DNA of 64,000 bases from contig NC_092349.1 of NCBI RefSeq assembly GCF_963676685.1, forward strand, positions 60,185,431-60,249,430, in the 5' to 3' direction. The notes under the pieces are model-generated. The model had not been told where the DNA came from and did no database searches. It saw nothing but the letters and a program-made list of their open reading frames with translations. A program made the position numbers and the translations under genes. Below are positions 45,486 to 57,600 of the stretch, one piece after another (within the stretch, counting starts at the first letter, position 1; each line of letters begins with the position of its first letter). The DNA is from Mytilus edulis (Eukaryota > Mollusca > Bivalvia > Mytilida > Mytilidae).

Positions 45486-47334
45486 TGCACATCTTCAACA
45501 TATGTGCAATCGTCCTTTGAAATTTTAGGGATCTAGGCTGAATTCCGACCAAAAATTTAAGATATGTTTTAGTGTTAAACAATGGACAATGGTCCAAAAA
45601 GGATTCTGCATATTTTATATCCTCGATTCTTCTGGGGTTTCATTTCAGTCAACATTGGATTAGATCGTTCACATGTCCATGTATTTCTATGCATTTCTAT
45701 GTGCCTGAATCTACCCGGTTCGTTATAAAAGATGGTCTCATGCAATTGGTGATTGGTATCATAGACTTTGCCGAAAAAACCTGGACATGAATTTTTTTCC
45801 TTTCAATGAATGCGTTTCTGATTGAATCTATCTCCATTGTTTTTATTTCTATGAAATTCAGTTTTTTCCTTTTATACATAAATGGAAAGTTCATCTAAGC
45901 CATAATCAAATATTGAAGTTTTTTTTAACAATGTTACTTTTTGTAGCTGTTTCGTGTAGAAGTTGTTAACAATCAGTAACTGCGATCTTAGAGGTATCTA
46001 ATGACCAATTTCCTTTCAGATCGGTTTGCTCTTATCAGTTTTTATATAAAGAGAAGGTTAAAATCAATAAAAGTGATAGGTCTAGCAATCATAAAAGCGC
46101 GTTTTATGACAGTAAATAAAGTGACTTTATGTCATCATGATTTATATAAGATGAGACCAAATTAGGAATATCGTTATTCAAGTAAATAAATACCTCACTA
46201 TTTAGTGGTTTGTTCAAATGAAAAATTGCTTTTCTCATAAAATATATTTGATATAATATTTTTACAATTGGTTCAATGCCATTCTTATCTGAATGGCATT
46301 TTTGATCCTCAGATTTGTAAAGATAGTTATTCAACCAATCGTTTGCATTAATCTATGAAAATGTTATATGTAAGTCCTTATTTATATTTTAACCTTTTGA
46401 GTGATATACAATTATATTCAAAATGATAATGTATTTTTTCCAGGCCTGCGCTTGTGTGGTTCCTTCCCCCATACAACTATCATAACTTATATGTTTCTTT
46501 CGTGTCGTTGTTATCCTCTGATATTTGATGCGTTTTCCTTAGACGGCGTGCACAAAGTTGACGACAACTGTAACATGCGCTTGTAAAAGATGTTTTATTC
46601 AACCTTGTTTAAAATATCTCTTAAACAGGAAGGGTTTTTGAATGATAAAATAATAAATACTAGCCATTAAAATACACATTATTAGTAAGGTTATCAAATT
46701 TCAATATATAAAGTATTAAACGAACTTAGAACAAACGGCAAAAATATTTGTAACTTGTAACATTAAATAATCATAAAATAGATTTTTTGACTAAAATTTA
46801 TACAAACTCAAAATATTTAACCGCATTTTCGTATAACAGAATTTTACGGATTCGGACAATTACGTTAAACGAAATTTACCCCCAGAAATAAAAAACTGCC
46901 ATGGTGGATGAGTTTGGAACATAGTTCGTTATGTGTAAGAAGTATTAATTTGGAAGGATTAATATTCGAAAAAGGAAGAATTGGCAAGAAAAAATATGTA
47001 ATAGCTATTTTTTTTATAACAAAATAACTCGATATTCCAAATGTGCATATCAAGAGGTTTAAAAAAATCTGAAAAATATGAATGATTCGATAGTCCAGGC
47101 TGAACACCTGAACTTTTTTAATGCTCAACTATCATGTTAAAATAAAAAGAAATGACGTTTTAACGCTATTTTCTTAATAGTGTCCCCAACATAGTCGCTA
47201 ATCATTTCCATTACACTGCTCTTAGCATATATTTATTGATATTTCCAGAATTTGCATTTGCTGCACTTCATTGTTAAAGAAAGAGAAGTATAATGAACAT
47301 TTATATTTGAAGTAATGTGATAAACTAAGAGTCC

Positions 47335-47545
47335 AGTGGTTTTTTTTTACGCTTACGTTTTCGGGAGGGGGGGGAGGGGGATGCCGACGTCGTACATTAT
47401 TTTAGTTATTTGAAGACGTTACGTTTGCGGACTCAGATTTATGCACGCTATCTTAGTTTTAGTTTGTAACCCGGATTTGTTTTTTTTCTCAATCGATTTA
47501 TGAGTTTCGAACAGCGGTGTACTACTGTTGCCTTAATATATGAAA
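47335..47545 (+). repeat. G-run plus interspersed repeat H
   Basis: A G-rich run at about 47363-47380 is followed by 'tagttttagtttgtaacccg gattt' and 'gatttatgagtttcgaacag cggtgtactactgttgcc', closely matching 50880-50962. Confidence 0.55.
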
Positions 47546-47805
47546 TGTAATCATCAGATTTTTTTAATCATCCTCATTTGTAAGTTCACAATTATAGATC
47601 AAAAACAATCTTGGTATGTGCGAAATGAATCCCAAAACAGGTGTAATATTTCAAATAGTGTGTTTTTAACTAAAGATAGAAAGTTGTTTTCAGCGATATG
47701 AAGCGACACAACTCTTGGTAGACATGTGACAAAAAGGACAATTTATTACTCGTTCAAGATTTCAAATTACTTGGTACCTTAGTTGGCCTTTTAAACTATT
47801 TTTGA

Positions 47806-47882
47806 TTTGAGCGTCACTGATGAGTCTTTTGTAGACAAAACGCAGGTATGGCGCAAATAAAAATTTAAATTTAGGTATCTAT
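47806..47882 (+). repeat. Interspersed repeat G
   Basis: It reads 'tgagcgtcactgatgagtct tttgtagac' and then 'atttaggtatctatgatgag ttta'. Related copies: 44208, 48176, 49821, 50110 and 62790. Confidence 0.65.
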
Positions 47883-48175
47883 GATGAGTTTATTTAAGTT
47901 AAATATATTGTAGTGATAAATAAACGTTTGAGAATGCTAAATTTTCATGAAAAGAATATTCGAGAGAAATATATGATGACTTTTTCAACTGTGAAACTGG
48001 TTGTTAGACAATAATAGATAGTATGTAAATGCAACGAAGATATTACAATTGATCTAGTTTAAAAAAAAAAGTGATATTAAAAACCACTGCAAAAATATAC
48101 GCCGGAGTCAAACACTCCGAACAATAATTTGTGTCCATCAAGGCTATGTTGTACTGTACTTTATTAATATTTTGA

Positions 48176-48260
48176 TATGAGCGTCACTGATGAATCTGAT
48201 GTAGACGAAAAGCGAGTCGGACGTACTTAATTATAATCCCGGTACCTTTGATAATTATTA
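48176..48260 (+). repeat. Interspersed repeat G
   Basis: It reads 'tgagcgtcactgatgaatct gatgtagacgaaaagcga' and ends 'ttataatcccggtaccttt gataatt'. Confidence 0.6.
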
Positions 48261-49789
48261 TGTCATCTGTATCATTTACACAGTCATGTATATAAATATA
48301 TATTATAAGAACCCCTCGCGTCGATTTCTTGTGAAAAAAGTATATGCAATAAGGCCAATATTCATTGCGTCAAATATAGATTTTATGTAAAAAAATATAT
48401 GAAATATAGTATGAAAAATATAAAATTTAAAACAAAATAGGTTTTACAGCACTTGATAAAATCCGAAGAACGGTGATAAACTTTACTACAATACTTTAAG
48501 TATGGCAACACACTTTTAGGGGACTAAGATCATTGTGTTTGTTTTATGGTCCATACTACACGAAAAGTTTAAAGTAATGTTGTCTCAGAGAGGGGGTTAC
48601 TCCATAATTTACAGGACTGTTTTTCTTTTGTTTTCTGTGGTGGTACATCAGGTAGTAAATATATAATTAAGTCTTTGAAAAACAAAATTCAACAATAAAA
48701 AGTATTTACCAAGACCGTTGCTACTGCAAACAGTATACATATTACTATTGCCGATTGATTTTTTTTTGTTTATTTTTGTTTACATTTTCAATACTTAAGA
48801 AAACGAAAGACTGGCAAATAAAAAAAACAACAACAGTACAGCCACATCCAACAAAATCTACAGAGTGTTGCTAAAAGGAGACATTTACCTTTATTCCAAA
48901 AACTATATTTAAAAAATCATGTAATGGCAAATTTTATTATAAAATATCCGTATTTGTATGCAAGTATCGAAGTACTGAATATTAGACTGTTGATACCCTC
49001 GGAGAATAACAAATATTTAAAAAAATATGTTAAAAAGGGAATTAGATGCAGGACTTTGACTTCAAATCATACACTCTCATTGAATTTTAGAACGTGATCT
49101 ACATTTATGTGGTTTTTATTTTTAGATTTTTCTTTCTCAAAGAGTCTTATTAAATATAAATAACCACACGCAACTATTTTGATAAAATTTGTGTTTTGAT
49201 ATATCAATGATATATATGTTAGCGGTAGCTTTTATAAATCAAGCTGAATAATTTTTGAAAGCACATCCCTAGAACGGGTTTCTAATTAAATTGAACAGAC
49301 TAAACAGCAATTAGAAAATAATAATTGATAGACAACAAAGTAGATGGGGATACACTTGAAAATGTAAGACTTTAAATGAACAATAATGATTTTTAGATAT
49401 ATCTTTTTATTTTATTTTGCTGTGACGCTGTCTCATTGAAGTATACCACAAATCTTATTTAATCATCGTTAATTTGTAAATAATGTTGTATCAACTTGTA
49501 ATTTATGGTCTTTTAAACATTTGGAATATGGTTAATTTGACACTATCAAAAGCAGGGAGAATCGAGAAAACAGAAGACAAAAATATCCGCTGAATAATCG
49601 CTAATGCATCTAGAAATTTGTGTTCTTCCAAAACAATTTTATATAGACATTGAAAGATTGGAAAATAATTTGATATAATGAGTTGATTTATCAGTCGCTG
49701 TGTGCATCACTTGGTTCGATGTACTCCGAGGAATAGCAACTTTGTATATATATAATATAAATAGTATTATATCTATGATTAATTTAAAT

Positions 49790-49940
49790 AAACTCATCAT
49801 ATTTATTAGTTAAATTTTGTAGTTGCGCTAGTCACGCGTTTTGTCTACAAAAGACTCATCAGTGACGCTCGAATAAAAAAGGATAAAAGTGCAAAACAAA
49901 GTACGAAGTTGAAGAGCATCGAGGACTAAAAAGTTCATAA
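49790..49940 (-). repeat. Interspersed repeat G, inverted copy
   Basis: It reads 'aaactcatcatatttatta', 'agtcacgcgttttgtctac', 'aaaagactcatcagtgacgc tcgaat' and 'gaagagcatcgaggactaaa a'. Confidence 0.65.
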
Positions 49941-50084
49941 AAGATTTGCCAGATACAGCTAAGGTAATTTGTTTCCCAACCGAATATAAATAAATATGTT
50001 TAAACTAAGGTAATTGATTCCTAAAGTAGAAAAGCCTTCTTTTGTTAATAGTTAATCTATAAGTATAGACATATCAATGATTGA

Positions 50085-50255
50085 TCATGTCAACACAGAA
50101 GTGCTGACTACTGAGCTGATGATACCTTCGGGAATAAAAACTCCAACAGCAGTGGCATCGACCCTTTTGGTTGTAAATAAACTCATTATAGATACCAGGA
50201 TTACATTGTGTATATGCCCAAAACTTATCAGTGATACTCGAATAAAAAAAATAAG
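50085..50255 (-). repeat. Interspersed repeat G relative, inverted copy
   Basis: It reads 'gtcaacacagaagtgctgac tactgagctgatgatacc', 'ctccaacagcagtggcatcg', 'aaactcattatagataccag' and 'acttatcagtgatactcgaa t'. The open frames on both strands (50074-50289) come from this repeat. Confidence 0.6.
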
Positions 50256-50794
50256 AGAAATAACTAAACAACTAGATTTTCAAAAATAAAACACTATTTT
50301 CTAACTTGATACATTGGTGTATGAAGAAACAGTTGTTAATGTATAATTTGATGCCAGTGTTGCGTTGTTAAGTATAGGATGACTGAATTCGTCATAGAGT
50401 AAACCTGAAACAAATTGGAAATGTTGAAAAATCCTACAATGTAGATGACAGAAGGAGTTATTTTTTACAAATTCATGACATTTTTCTCGACAATTTTAGA
50501 TTGATATTCCAAATAAGTAATATACTTAAATACGTGTATGATACCGCTGTACGACATGCACATGTGCTCGTGGGAAACAGATTTATCAGTTACTGTATTA
50601 AAGAACGCCTAAAATCGCCTCTATATAAGTTTAGAGCTCAACATCAAGAATTGACAGGATATATCGGAATATTGTCGCAATCTTAGTTCTTCAGATACCA
50701 GAACAGTCATTTTATCTCTAATTTGATCGAATTTGTCCTATTCTAAAAATCCAATGTTTGATTGAGTGTGGATTCGCAAGGCTAGTGATATATC

Positions 50795-50965
50795 GGATTT
50801 TGTATAATGCATAGTTAGTTTCTGTGTGTGTTACATCTTAATGTTGTGTCGTTGTTCTCTTCTTATATTTAATGCGTTTCCCTCAGTTTTAGTTTGTAAC
50901 CCGGATTTTTTTTTTATTGATTTATGAGTTTTGAACAGCGGTATACTACTATTGCCTTTATATAT
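50795..50965 (+). repeat. Interspersed repeat H
   Basis: It reads 'ttagtttctgtgtgtgttac', 'gttgtgtcgttgttctcttc', 'atttaatgcgtttccctcag ttttagtttgtaacccgg' and 'tgaacagcggtatactacta ttgcc'. It is the reverse complement of the block at 44440-44540. Confidence 0.65.
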
Positions 50966-51081
50966 GTATAGAAGGAGATGCTTTCCCTGTCGACGACATA
51001 AGACAAGCTCCATAACGAGCTAATGCGATTCTCTCAGTTTGTTTGATATCTTGATTGTTCTTCTAGACAGCTTAACTAAAA

Positions 51082-51321
51082 ACTTGCATCTGATTTTACC
51101 GTAACGTAGTCAATGGTAATGACTCTCACACTTGCATCTGATTTTACCGTAACGTAGTCAATGGTAATGACTCTCACACTTGCATCTGATTTTACCGTAA
51201 CGTAGTCAATGGTAATGACTCTCACACTTGCATCTGATTTTACCGTAACGTAGTCAATGGTAATGACTCTCACACTTGCATCTGATTTTACCATAACGTA
51301 GTCAATGGTAATGACTCTCAC
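51082..51321. repeat. 48-bp minisatellite, five near-identical units
   Basis: Units begin at 51082, 51130, 51178, 51226 and 51274, each 'acttgcatctgattttacc' through 'ggtaatgactctcac'. They are identical apart from one base in the last unit ('accataacg' for 'accgtaacg'). Because 48 is a multiple of three, the minus strand stays open through all units and would encode a 16-residue repeat, VRVITIDYVTVKSDAS, ending at a stop at 51076-51078. It sits 110 bp beyond the last recognised transporter exon. It is most simply a non-coding minisatellite. Confidence 0.9.
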
Positions 51322-51430
51322 ACATGTATTTTCTGTTTGACTTGGACTTAAAATATATACAACGTAAAAGTCGGTATACCTCTTTTAAAATGTTTTGCTG
51401 CATATTTTTCATGCTATTAAGAGTACTTAC

Positions 51431-51611
51431 CTGCAAAGCAAGCCGTCATAAAACATGCAATACATCCAGCTATCCATGTCCGTACTACAATTTCAGACAC
51501 TATATTTTTCTTTTCCGGGATAAGTACACTCAATCCACCAACAATTACTCCCATTGTCATTGGATTAGAAAATCCACATAACGCATATGTAGCAATGACT
51601 TGGCTCTTAGT
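51431..51611 (-). CDS. SLC28A: CNT transporter exon: reentrant loop HP2 to ACFMTAC
   Basis: Acceptor ttttttcttcag|ACT and donor TTTGCAG|GTAAGT; it enters in phase 0 and leaves in phase 1. It encodes TKSQVIATYALCGFSNPMTM, then GVIVGGLSVLIPEKKNIVSE, then IVVRTWIAGCIACFMTACFA. IATYALCGF.N is the HP2 signature, and the Asn is kept. The Ser three residues after it (Ser371 in Vibrio CNT) reads Thr here. A further 3' exon, needed for the tail, was not identified with confidence. Confidence 0.95.
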
Positions 51612-54600
51612 CTGAAGAAAAAAAATATAAGTCACAATCAGTGTCATGCTAGTGAGAGGTTCTGCCATGTTTATATAATCCACCAAGAAAGAAGAAATGC
51701 CTGTACCAAGTCAGGAAGATGACAGTTGTAATCCATTCGTTTGGTGTGTTTGAACTTTGGAATTTGCCATTTAATTAGGGACTTTCCATTTGAATTTTTT
51801 TTGTTAGTTTACTTTTTATATTGTTTTTAGAGTTCTTGCAACTGGGCCATTTTCTGTATGTGAGTCTTTATCAATGACTAGACATTTTTTTATTTTTGTC
51901 CGCAACATGTTTTCTTCCGAAAAGGCAACTTCTAAGTTATCCTGGTATCAATTTTCGTGCATAAAGGTATATCTAATAAATGTAAATGTGTATTCTTCAA
52001 AATGCTGAGAGATTTTTCATACAACTCTCTGTAAATACAAGCAGTATTATAGAAGCCTTTACAACATCAAAGAACATCCCTGTGGACGAGTTCATGTTGA
52101 CATATCTTTAGAAAATATTTCTCAAAGATAGCAAGCTTATAGTTTTGTGCGCCAGACTAGCGTTTCGTATACAGTATTACAAATCAGCACTGCTACTGGA
52201 CTGTTATACATTTCACTCTTTAAACAGAAAATTGGAGAATGAATTTACCGTTTGGTTGCTATTCGTTCCGTTGGTTGAAAAGTCTGTCTTTTGAATTTGT
52301 TTTTATAGACTTCTCCCTTTTTGAATTTATCTTGGAGTTCGGTATTTTTAGTCATACTTTTATAGATACACATGTATATCCGTTGAACCTGAAGACATGA
52401 GTCAAAATAAAATTAAGAATGGAAATAGGGAATGTGTCAAAGAGACAACAGCAGAAGGTCACCAACAGGTCTTCAATGCAGCGAGAAATTCCCGCACCCG
52501 GAAACGAGAACTGAGCAATTTTTTCAAATTCAAAGTGACAAAAGACTTTCTTTCGGTTGCGGAGAGAACATTGCAACTATTTATGCTTTTGTTCGAAATT
52601 CACTATCTAAATAGATCGTTACAATGCAACTACATCGTACGCATACATTCGAAGAAAGTGATTGTAAATATATTTCCTTAAAATTGGCATATTTATGCAA
52701 CTGAACATTTTTCTGTCTTTGCAGTTGGTATTGTACATATATGGATAAACTCACTGATATAGCATCAATTTTGATAAACTCGCCAAGTTTGGTGTAACCA
52801 ACAAACTCGTTTACGACAGTTTTTAAACCCACCACTTCACCAACGATTTTACAGTCTTTCCATGGTACACCCATCAGAAATACTAGGGGCATCATCACAT
52901 ATGAAAGTATAAGCTACAGAAGAAATTAAACAATCTGAACATATTAGTTACCATATGTTATGGGTTGCAAATATAGAGCAAATCAAATACGTACAATACA
53001 TTTGGTCCCAAAAGATCAGTACTTTGTACTATTTTGAAACATTTAGTAGATCATAGTTTTAATTGCAAACAATACAAAATTTTGAAACAAGTATTCCTAG
53101 TAAATTGCATTTCATTCGAGACAAGACTTAATGTGGTTTTATGATTTTCTTATGCATTGGAGCATATTAGTGTTACCACTGCACATACTCCTCCGTCGCT
53201 GTTTATTGGTTTGTGGTGTGAAATCTACTTGACATACAGTAACCCATATTATAGAGTAGGTTGACATTATTTCATAGTATTAGATTAATTATTTATTATC
53301 ACATACTTAAAGCAACACGACGGGTGACACATGTGGAGCAGGATCTGCATACCCTTCCGGAGCACCTGAGATCACCCCTAGTTTTTGGTGGGGTTCGTGT
53401 TGTTTATTCTTTAGTTTTCTATGTTGTGTCATGTGTACTATTGTTTTTCTGTTTGTCTTTTTCATTTTTAGCCATGGCGTTGTAAGTTTGTTTTAGATTT
53501 ATGAGTTTGACTGTCCCTTTGTTACCTTTGTTCCTTTTTGACATGATCTCATAGTATTAGATTAATTATTTTTATAACTTCTAAATATTCTTTGATACAT
53601 GTTAAAAATTTGTACCATTGATGTTGTTTTTCTATAGTATTGGTATATCAAATGCTTTTTCATTACTGGTTTTGTTTTTATTAATACTAAAATTTCTTCG
53701 GTGTGGTTTGTGGTTTTTTTAAAAGATTAAAAAGAGAAGGTCTAGGTGCTTAAACATTTCAAAGATATTAGCGGCATTAACCAACTGATTCAAAAACTCG
53801 TTCAAGTAACCAGCGGCATGAACCAAATGATTTCTAAAACTCATTCAATATACCAGCGGGATCGAGTCAGAAAAGATCACACCACAAGTTTTCCTAAAAT
53901 GACAAGGTATCACTATAAGAAAAAGATAAAATTTATCATTAGCGAAAAAGATAAACTTACATTTAAACTGAGATCTGGCAACATTACCAGACTACCCAGA
54001 TAAGCCAATACAGCATTTATAAACGATATAATACTGAGAAATGATATGAGGCAAGCGATAACAGTAAGTACAACAAACATGGCGTCTTGTGCTCCCTTTG
54101 CTGCGGCTTCAATAACGTTTGCAGATTCTGATCTGAAATGAAAAAATGGTTTTGCTCAAAAGTTCATGAATACAATGCATCAAACTCTGAAACAGCGGTA
54201 AACGACGTCCTTGCTATGCTACGCAAAAGATTAGCACAGCCACGTCACTGGTGTTTCTAAGTTTGGAAGTGCATTTGATCAATTGATCAATGATTTAGCA
54301 AAGAAGAGAATTACTGTATTATCTTTTGATCATGGAATAACAGAAGGGCGCTTACAATAATAAGAATAACTATTTTGCGCCAACCTAATAATTTTACTAT
54401 TATTAAAGTTTAATTGGTCGAATAGAGTTGATAAGTGTCAACCAAAAACAGCGTTTGTGTCCGTATAGGAACGTTGAGAATTCTTGCGGGTTTTATTACA
54501 GCTTGACTCGTTTCAGTGTACTTAATAATTTAGAACAAGTTTTGTCTGTATTATGACTTATTATATTTATCTGAATTGATATTTGCAAAAGTATAAGTAA

Positions 54601-57600
54601 TAACATATCATTGTGGATTGAAATTTTGTAAGTCTTTTAACTAAATTTCTTGGAACGTTTTTATTATCACGTGTTTTTCTAATTTAAAAAGTACAAAATA
54701 CAATGTACAGTGCTGTCATCGTCTGACAATATGGATGTTCTGCATCCAGATGAATAGTTTATACGAATTTTAATACACTTAAACCAAATAGAACAAAGTC
54801 GTGATAAAGCCTATTTGTGATGACGTCGCGTAAATCAAACTAATTTCACACAGCAAGTGCGTGCTGAAGGAGACAGCTCACCTCATAGATGCTCTCATAT
54901 TTGACAAGTTTTATGTGTTTTTCTATAATATAAAAAAGAAGATGTGGTATGATTGCCAAGGAGACAACTATCCACAAAAGACCAAAATGACACAGACATT
55001 AACAACTATAGGTCACCTTACGGCCTTCAACAATGAGCAAAGCCCATACCGCATGGTCAGCTATAAAAGGCCCCGATAAGACAATGTAAAACAATTCAAA
55101 CGAGAAAACTAACGGCCTTATTTATGTAAAAAAAAATGAAAGAAAAAATGATCAGTTTATATAATCAAAACGAACTCTCACATTTTGTTTTAACATTGGT
55201 TTACTTCTGTTACCTATTATCTACCCTTGTATGTTGAAAACGAGTCCAAAACATAGACGTGTTTCTCAATCTTTTGTTAATATGCGAGTGTGTTTCTAGA
55301 CTGATTGCTCGTTTATTTCTTAAAGACCTTTGTGTTCATACGCTTATTATGACACTGATCGACTTTGATTCATTAACGATGTTAACCACTATGATGTTGG
55401 GAACAAGACCGAAAAAGAACCCGAAAACCTTCCAGTTTAAACTGTGTGAGTATTACTCAAAGCGTAAGCTTTAGTTTGCTAAAATATTATTGATATACAT
55501 ACTTATGGTTTGTAAGATTGCTTTATATCCTAATTAAACTAGTTTACGAATGAATTAAAGGATGAATTCGAAATGATGATACAGACAAAGATTTGAAAAC
55601 AAAGAATACAAATACGATACCCGTATAGGTTAAATATATACCCGCACTTTTTAGTATTTGTACAATAAAAATGCGTATTAATCAAGTTAAAAAATATTTT
55701 GATAAACTTCTTTTTATCTCCTACCTACTATTTATACTTTTTATCTGGCGCCATGTTTTTGTCTGTGATTCTTCTGTTTCTGGACAGATTATTTTAGACA
55801 CAGCCAAACCAGCAGGTGCCGACATCAACACTGCTGTTAAGATATGCGATGAAGATATCTAGACGAAACAAATATCATAAGAAAATAATATTTTTGAAAT
55901 GCTATACCAGATTGTTTCAGATCAAGCCTCACGCGCTAACGCATGTAGAAAGAAATATCAGTTGACAATTTCAACCTTTAAAATTCTCTACTCTTCAGTT
56001 AACACAATCGGACCTTGATTACCTTTCGAAAACGTTTCATTTATCATTAATCACTGATCACATTTTCCTCTGACGCGTTTATTCATACTCATGACCTCTT
56101 AGTCCGAGGATGATGCTGATAATAAGGACGAAGATATCTTTTGTGTAAGCTGAAAAACTGATTTGATCATCAAAACCGAACCCGTACCCAAGATGAGCAC
56201 ACAAACCTCGAATAAACACACAACAAATATAATTTTTGTTTCAAAGAAACAAATATCAAGTGAACATATTCATTCTGTAAAAGGATAATGTTTATGAAGG
56301 TACGTAAATAAGCGTAAGGACTGTCAACTATTTTCTGGTTTATTGCATGCGTATTATCTGCAATAATGTATGCATTGACAGCAATTACTTTGTTTGTTGC
56401 TATTGGGCAAAGTATTTTAAACCTGAAACATACACAAATTATTCAAGACTTACCCCATACATTACAAACAATCCAAAAATGTCAGCTGATACACTTGCAA
56501 AACCAGCTGTCATTATAGCAAACAGTTCTGATTTAGTTAAGAGTGAGAGGTACGGCTTGATAGAAAAACTTGCTTCGGGCTGTCAAAAAAGAAAAATGGA
56601 CAAGTTATGTTTTTGTTTCTATAAAACAAGCATGTCATATTAATTGATTTAATAAAACCGACTATTTTCAAGCGTTTAACTGGTTCTTGCTGTAATTGTA
56701 TCATGCTTTTGAAAGATATTTTAAAATTTTCCATGTTGAGATGGAATAAAACTTTTGGGGATTAAAGGATTATTGGTGGATGTGCATATCTACTGTAAAT
56801 ATATTTCTAATGAAATATCTTTGAACAGCATTGATTGCTTTTTTTCTTGTTGAATGATCCGAAATAAAATATGACATAATCTGTCAATGAACTATAATGA
56901 TTGACAGTGTATTTACCTGACCAAGAAACATGCTAGCGGCGGTACATACAGTTTCTGCAGCAGTCGTTCCCATGGTGAAGTGCATTACTACAGCAAATTT
57001 CTCCACCAACATTTGCATCAAACCGAAATGATACAACACGGATACCACAGAATTAATGAAAATGACAGTTGGCATCAGCTAATAAAGATAAAACATATAA
57101 TAAAATGGATGATTTTAAGCTAATATGGAGTTTTCAAGAACGCAAAAATCGATTTGAATAAATATAAAGGTGAAAGCAATATAGACATCATATTGAAATT
57201 GAGCCCATGAGAAATGTGTTTATACATTTACGCTTAGGTGACAAAATTCAAATCACTTATATGCCATAATTTATAAAGAAACAAGAATATGTCCCCAGTA
57301 CACGGATGCCCTACTCGCACTATCATTTTCTATGTTCAGTGGACCGTAACATTGGGATCAAAACTCTTATTTGGCATTAAAATTAGAAAGATCATATCAT
57401 AATGAACATGTGTACTAAGTTTCAAGTTGATTGGACTTCAACTTTATTAAAAACTACCTTGACCAAAAACTTTAACCTGAAGCGGAACGAACGGACGTAC
57501 GGACGAACGGTACAGACCAGAAAACATAATGCCCCTCTACTATCGTAGGTGGGGCATAAAAAAACATGGAAAACTAAAAAATAAAGAGTGCTTCATTTCG

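Larger units (their letters stand above)
42031..51430. other. Repeat-filled region between the convergent genes
   Basis: About 9.4 kb between the GAS2-like 3' end and the last recognised transporter exon. It is built largely from interspersed repeats E, G and H (listed), plus AT-rich filler and a 48-bp minisatellite. The 3' end of the transporter gene must lie somewhere here but could not be placed. No independent gene was recognised; the open frames present are below 100 codons and mostly lie within repeats. Confidence 0.5.

Noticed and set aside
45297..45536. 79-codon frame with Cys/Phe-rich start
   Set aside because: It lies inside interspersed repeat E; the same sequence recurs at 53.4 and 59.4 kb.
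51076..51321. Minus-strand repeat frame as an independent gene
   Set aside because: It has no ATG in frame at its start and consists only of a minisatellite; it is retained solely as a speculative terminal exon in the findings.
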